From NCBI RefSeq assembly GCF_000176235.1, contig NZ_ACZV01000004.1, positions 1,515,960 to 1,579,959 of the forward strand: DNA of 64,000 nucleotides. The letters run 5' to 3'. The notes beneath the pieces are model-generated. The model made no database searches and was not told the DNA's origin. It was given only the letters and a program-made list of their open reading frames with translations. Below, piece by piece: positions 61,454 to 64,000 of this stretch. Position numbers and translations under genes: made by a program. This DNA is from Vibrio orientalis CIP 102891 = ATCC 33934 (GTDB lineage Bacteria > Pseudomonadota > Gammaproteobacteria > Enterobacterales > Vibrionaceae). The first letter of the stretch is position 1. Each line of letters begins with the position of its first letter.

Positions 61454-62341
61454 TCACATTGCCTTGTCGTAGTTTAGATACTCGATACATAAATCATGAA
61501 AGGCTTGAGCCTGCGGTGAGATGGTTCGATCGCTCAAGGTGAAAATACCTATCTGCCTTTCTAATGGTGGATCGATCAATGGTATCCAAACCAAGCGGGT
61601 TTCATTGGTAGGAAAGGCAAGTTTAGGTAGAGTTGTTACGCCGATCCCCAGCTCCAACACAGAGAAGAGTGACGTAATATTTTCTACCGAATATAGAGCT
61701 TGTTCACTGAGTGCTCGGGCGGGAGTGGGGTCTAGCAGTGTACAAGTGCCATTGCGAATAAAAGGCTGTTCAAGCAATGTTTGCCACTCTATTCCTTCTG
61801 GATGCTCGGCAATTGGGTTGTCTTTGAGGCAAACCACGCCAATAGGATCTGAGAGAAGCGAGGTGAAATTTATTCCGCCCTCATCAAGATGCGATGGGTT
61901 ACCCAACGCCAAGTCGACTTCACCAGATAGTAGTCGTTCCTCAACGCCAGCGGCATTATCATCAATCAGACTCACTTCTACATCTGGGTATTGTTCGCTA
62001 AATGCACCAAGTACACTAGGGATAAGCTTGGCAGCCACCGAGGGTACACTCGCGATTCTTACACGTCCCTGTTGCCCGGCAGCGGCAGCTCTTAAATCGT
62101 TGTCGAGTGCATGATAGATATTGAGGAACTGGATGATCTTCGGCAGGCATATCTCACCAAATGGGGTCAGCTTTGCTTTGTTACCTGTCTCAAACAGCGG
62201 TTGTCCGAGTATTTTTTCCAGCTCTTTGATTGATGTCGATAATGCAGCTTGAGAGCGATTCGCTCTGTGTGAAGCTGCTCGAAAACCGCCTTCTTCTACC
62301 ACCATCACAAAATGCATTAATTGTTGAAGCTTGATACTCAT
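61454..62341 (-). CDS. LysR-family transcriptional regulator
   Basis: 295 aa. Winged helix (LQQLMHFVMVVEEGGFRAAS, SQAALSTSIKELEKILGQPL) and a normal effector domain (GRVRIASVPSVAAKLIPSVL, GIGVTTLPKLAFP). Divergent from the RidA gene with a 155-bp shared upstream region, so it most likely controls the RidA/aldehyde dehydrogenase genes. GGTGG precedes ATG. Confidence 0.85.
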   Translation of the reverse strand: MSIKLQQLMHFVMVVEEGGFRAASHRANRSQAALSTSIKELEKILGQPLFETGNKAKLTPFGEICLPKIIQFLNIYHALDNDLRAAAAGQQGRVRIASVPSVAAKLIPSVLGAFSEQYPDVEVSLIDDNAAGVEERLLSGEVDLALGNPSHLDEGGINFTSLLSDPIGVVCLKDNPIAEHPEGIEWQTLLEQPFIRNGTCTLLDPTPARALSEQALYSVENITSLFSVLELGIGVTTLPKLAFPTNETRLVWIPLIDPPLERQIGIFTLSDRTISPQAQAFHDLCIEYLNYDKAM

Positions 62342-62496
62342 CTGACCACCTTATCAATCCCTTTGTTTGTCTGATGTTATTTTCCTTGATAAATAAAACT
62401 TATCAAATGTAAAAAATTTACCGTTAGATTTATCAAGTGTCAATGTGCATGATTTAACCATCTCGAAACAAAGTCGTTACAAAGGTTGAAAGGCAC

Positions 62497-62895
62497 GTGA
62501 ATACTCAAACGAAAAAACACCCAGTAAAAACCGCTTTATTTGCTTCCAAAGCACCTCTGGAATGGGCCGTTGTTGGCAATGGCACTTTGTACACCGCGCA
62601 AATCCCAATCGATGAGACGGGTGCCGTGGTAGAAGGCGGTATTGAAGCGCAGACACGACAAACCTTTAACAACCTAGTACACACCTTAGAGTGCGCGGGT
62701 GAGTCTCTTGATTCAGTACTGCAAGTGCTGATTTATGTCACCGATCGTGAATATCTGAAAACAGTAAACGAAGTGTATGCCGAGTATTTTGAAGCGCCAT
62801 ATCCAAACCGCGCAGCTATGGTTGTCGCGGGTCTAGCGCGTGAGGAGATGTTGGTCGAGTTTGTGGTTTACGCCTCAGCAAGCCAACCAGAGTAA
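62497..62895 (+). CDS. RidA/YjgF-family protein
   Basis: 132 aa from a GTG start behind AAAGG. The fold shows VVGNGTLYTAQIPID, TRQTFNNLVHTLECAGESLD, VLIYVTDREYLKTVNEVYAE and PYPNRAAMVVAGLA. The RidA catalytic Arg in the PxRxx segment appears as PNRAAM. Members hydrolyse reactive enamine/imine intermediates; operonic ones act on intermediates of the local pathway. It precedes an aldehyde dehydrogenase by 66 bp. Confidence 0.85.
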   Translation: MNTQTKKHPVKTALFASKAPLEWAVVGNGTLYTAQIPIDETGAVVEGGIEAQTRQTFNNLVHTLECAGESLDSVLQVLIYVTDREYLKTVNEVYAEYFEAPYPNRAAMVVAGLAREEMLVEFVVYASASQPE

Positions 62896-62961
62896 TAACA
62901 ACTAACGATAAGAATCGCAGCTGATTGATGGTGTCAGTCAGAACAGAACAAGGAAAGAGCA

Positions 62962-64000
62962 ATGACTTTTATAAATAACGTTCAAGCAGAAAAGGCCCTT
63001 TATATCGGTGGTGAGTGGCAAGCGGGTGTCGATACCATCGCTAACATCAACCCATCGGATATCAGCGAAAATCTGGGTAATTTTGCCCAGGCAAGCCAGT
63101 CTCAGGTAGAGCAAGCGATTCAAGCGGCTAAGCAAGCGCAGCCAGAGTGGGAAAAGACCCCAATCGAGCGCAAGCAAGCGGTACTGCAAGCAATTGGTGA
63201 TGAGCTGATTGCCCGTTGTGATGAGCTTGGTACGCTGCTGTCGCGTGAAGAAGGTAAGCCTTTTGCTGAAGGTCGCGGTGAGATTTACCGTGCAGGTCAG
63301 TTCTTTCAATATTTTGCAGCAGAGGTGCTACGTCAAATTGGTGATAACGCAGCGTCTGTCCGTCCAGGAGTCTCCGTTGAAGTGACTCGCGAAGCTGTTG
63401 GCGTTATCGCCATTATTTCTCCTTGGAACTTCCCGACAGCCACCGCTGCGTGGAAGATCGCTCCAGCATTGGCATTTGGCAACAGTGTTGTCTGGAAGCC
63501 AGCCAATCTAACGCCAGCCAGTGCGGTAGCGCTAACAGAGATCATTCATCGTCAAGGTCTGCCAGCAGGTACGTTCAACCTAGTACTGGGTAGTGGCTCT
63601 CAGGTCGGTAACACCCTAATCAATTCAAAACAGGTTAATGGTGTCAGCTTCACTGGTTCGGTTGATACAGGTCGTAAAGTGGCGGCGGCAACCGCGCCTA
63701 ACTTTGTCCGTTGCCAGTTAGAAATGGGCAGTAAGAACGCGCTGGTGGTTGCTGATGATGCGGATATCCAAATTGCGGTTGAAGCAACCATTGCGGGTTC
63801 GTTTTCTGGTGCAGGTCAGAAATGTACCGCTTCTTCTCGTTTAGTGGTGATGGATGGCATTCACGATGCCTACGTCGAAGCGCTGATCAAACGTATGAGT
63901 GAACTCAAAGTGGGTCATGCACTGGAAGAGGGTATCTTCATGGGCCCAGTGGTGGACGGTAATCAGCTAGATGCCAACTTTGAATGGATTGAGAAAGCTC
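62962..64000 (+). CDS. Aldehyde dehydrogenase (partial, cut by the right edge)
   Basis: 346 codons before the edge, from ATG 62962 with AAGGAAAG upstream. NAD-binding ISPWNFPTATAAWK, WKPANLTPAS, VSFTGSVDTGRK, the general-base Glu in LEMGSKNALV and the nucleophile Cys in GAGQKCTASSR. Closest in feel to alpha-ketoglutarate-semialdehyde and succinate-semialdehyde dehydrogenases. With LysR and RidA it suggests amino acid or amine breakdown to an aldehyde acid; the rest of the cluster is outside the window. Confidence 0.88.
   Translation, partial: MTFINNVQAEKALYIGGEWQAGVDTIANINPSDISENLGNFAQASQSQVEQAIQAAKQAQPEWEKTPIERKQAVLQAIGDELIARCDELGTLLSREEGKPFAEGRGEIYRAGQFFQYFAAEVLRQIGDNAASVRPGVSVEVTREAVGVIAIISPWNFPTATAAWKIAPALAFGNSVVWKPANLTPASAVALTEIIHRQGLPAGTFNLVLGSGSQVGNTLINSKQVNGVSFTGSVDTGRKVAAATAPNFVRCQLEMGSKNALVVADDADIQIAVEATIAGSFSGAGQKCTASSRLVVMDGIHDAYVEALIKRMSELKVGHALEEGIFMGPVVDGNQLDANFEWIEKA

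Noticed and set aside
61521..62114. Long + strand open frame (about 197 codons) opposite a LysR gene
   Set aside because: It is antisense to an obvious LysR gene and rich in Ser and Arg, typical of a mirrored coding strand.
62938..63309. Minus-strand open frame over the aldehyde dehydrogenase start
   Set aside because: Antisense to a well-conserved dehydrogenase N terminus and its ribosome site.
1..64000. tRNA, rRNA, CRISPR, IS or prophage genes
   Set aside because: I looked for cloverleaf-like sequences, regularly spaced repeats, transposases and integrases and saw none.

Overview
The window looks like a Vibrionaceae (Vibrio) chromosome segment. The codon use and moderate GC fit, several genes have close E. 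coli/Vibrio relatives (mdtL-yidZ, yegD, yedJ, betIBA-proXWV, fdxA), and Vibrio-style short intergenic repeats are present. The mix of catabolic, uptake and regulatory genes, with few core housekeeping genes, would suit the smaller Vibrio chromosome, but that is inference. I saw no rRNA, tRNA, IS element, prophage or CRISPR array.

Layout. 0-2.4 kb: end of a probable permease, agmatine deiminase and putrescine carbamoyltransferase (agmatine catabolism). 2.6-9.5 kb: a lipoprotein, a proline iminopeptidase-like enzyme, a CatB-like acetyltransferase, a lipoprotein metzincin protease lying between two copies of a ~60-bp direct repeat, a DUF2867 protein and a pirin. 9.7-19.9 kb: a DctB/DctD-like two-component pair, a secreted glycerophosphodiester phosphodiesterase, an M28 aminopeptidase and a PhnD-C-E-E ABC transporter. 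The phosphodiesterase and the transporter each have a sigma-54 promoter preceded by the same dyad motif, so the regulator pair and both targets look like one phosphorus-compound scavenging regulon. 20-25.4 kb: HAD phosphatase, then a Fur-box-associated AraC regulator and TonB siderophore receptor, abutting a sugar-kinase remnant and eda.

25.5-33 kb: a CDGSH/glutamate-synthase fusion, mdtL-yidZ, the Hsp70-like yegD, two GNAT acetyltransferases and a YdcH-like protein. 33-37.4 kb: two short unrecognised ORFs and an opine-type cluster (OccR/NocR-like LysR regulator, opine dehydrogenase-family enzyme, YfcC-family transporter). 37.6-47.1 kb: LysE exporter, HD hydrolase, SpoU methyltransferase, an archaeal-type TrmY homologue, a membrane acyltransferase-like protein, ferredoxin, an FAD oxidoreductase, a DUF2975/XRE pair beside a perfect 18-bp inverted repeat, and a persulfide-dioxygenase-like MBL protein.

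47.1-54.5 kb: betIBA-proXWV, converting choline to glycine betaine and importing the quaternary amine, behind a BetI operator and a strikingly C-poor leader. 54.5-64 kb: an ABC-F ATPase with an upstream leader ORF and a terminator-like hairpin, a TPR membrane protein, a secreted Ntn amidase with a LysR gene, a kinase-fold protein, a periplasmic rhodanese, and a LysR/RidA/aldehyde dehydrogenase set cut by the right edge.

The most interesting items are the sigma-54 regulon with its shared operator, the ABC-F leader peptide, the opine cluster, the CDGSH-GltB fusion, and the repeat-flanked metzincin gene.
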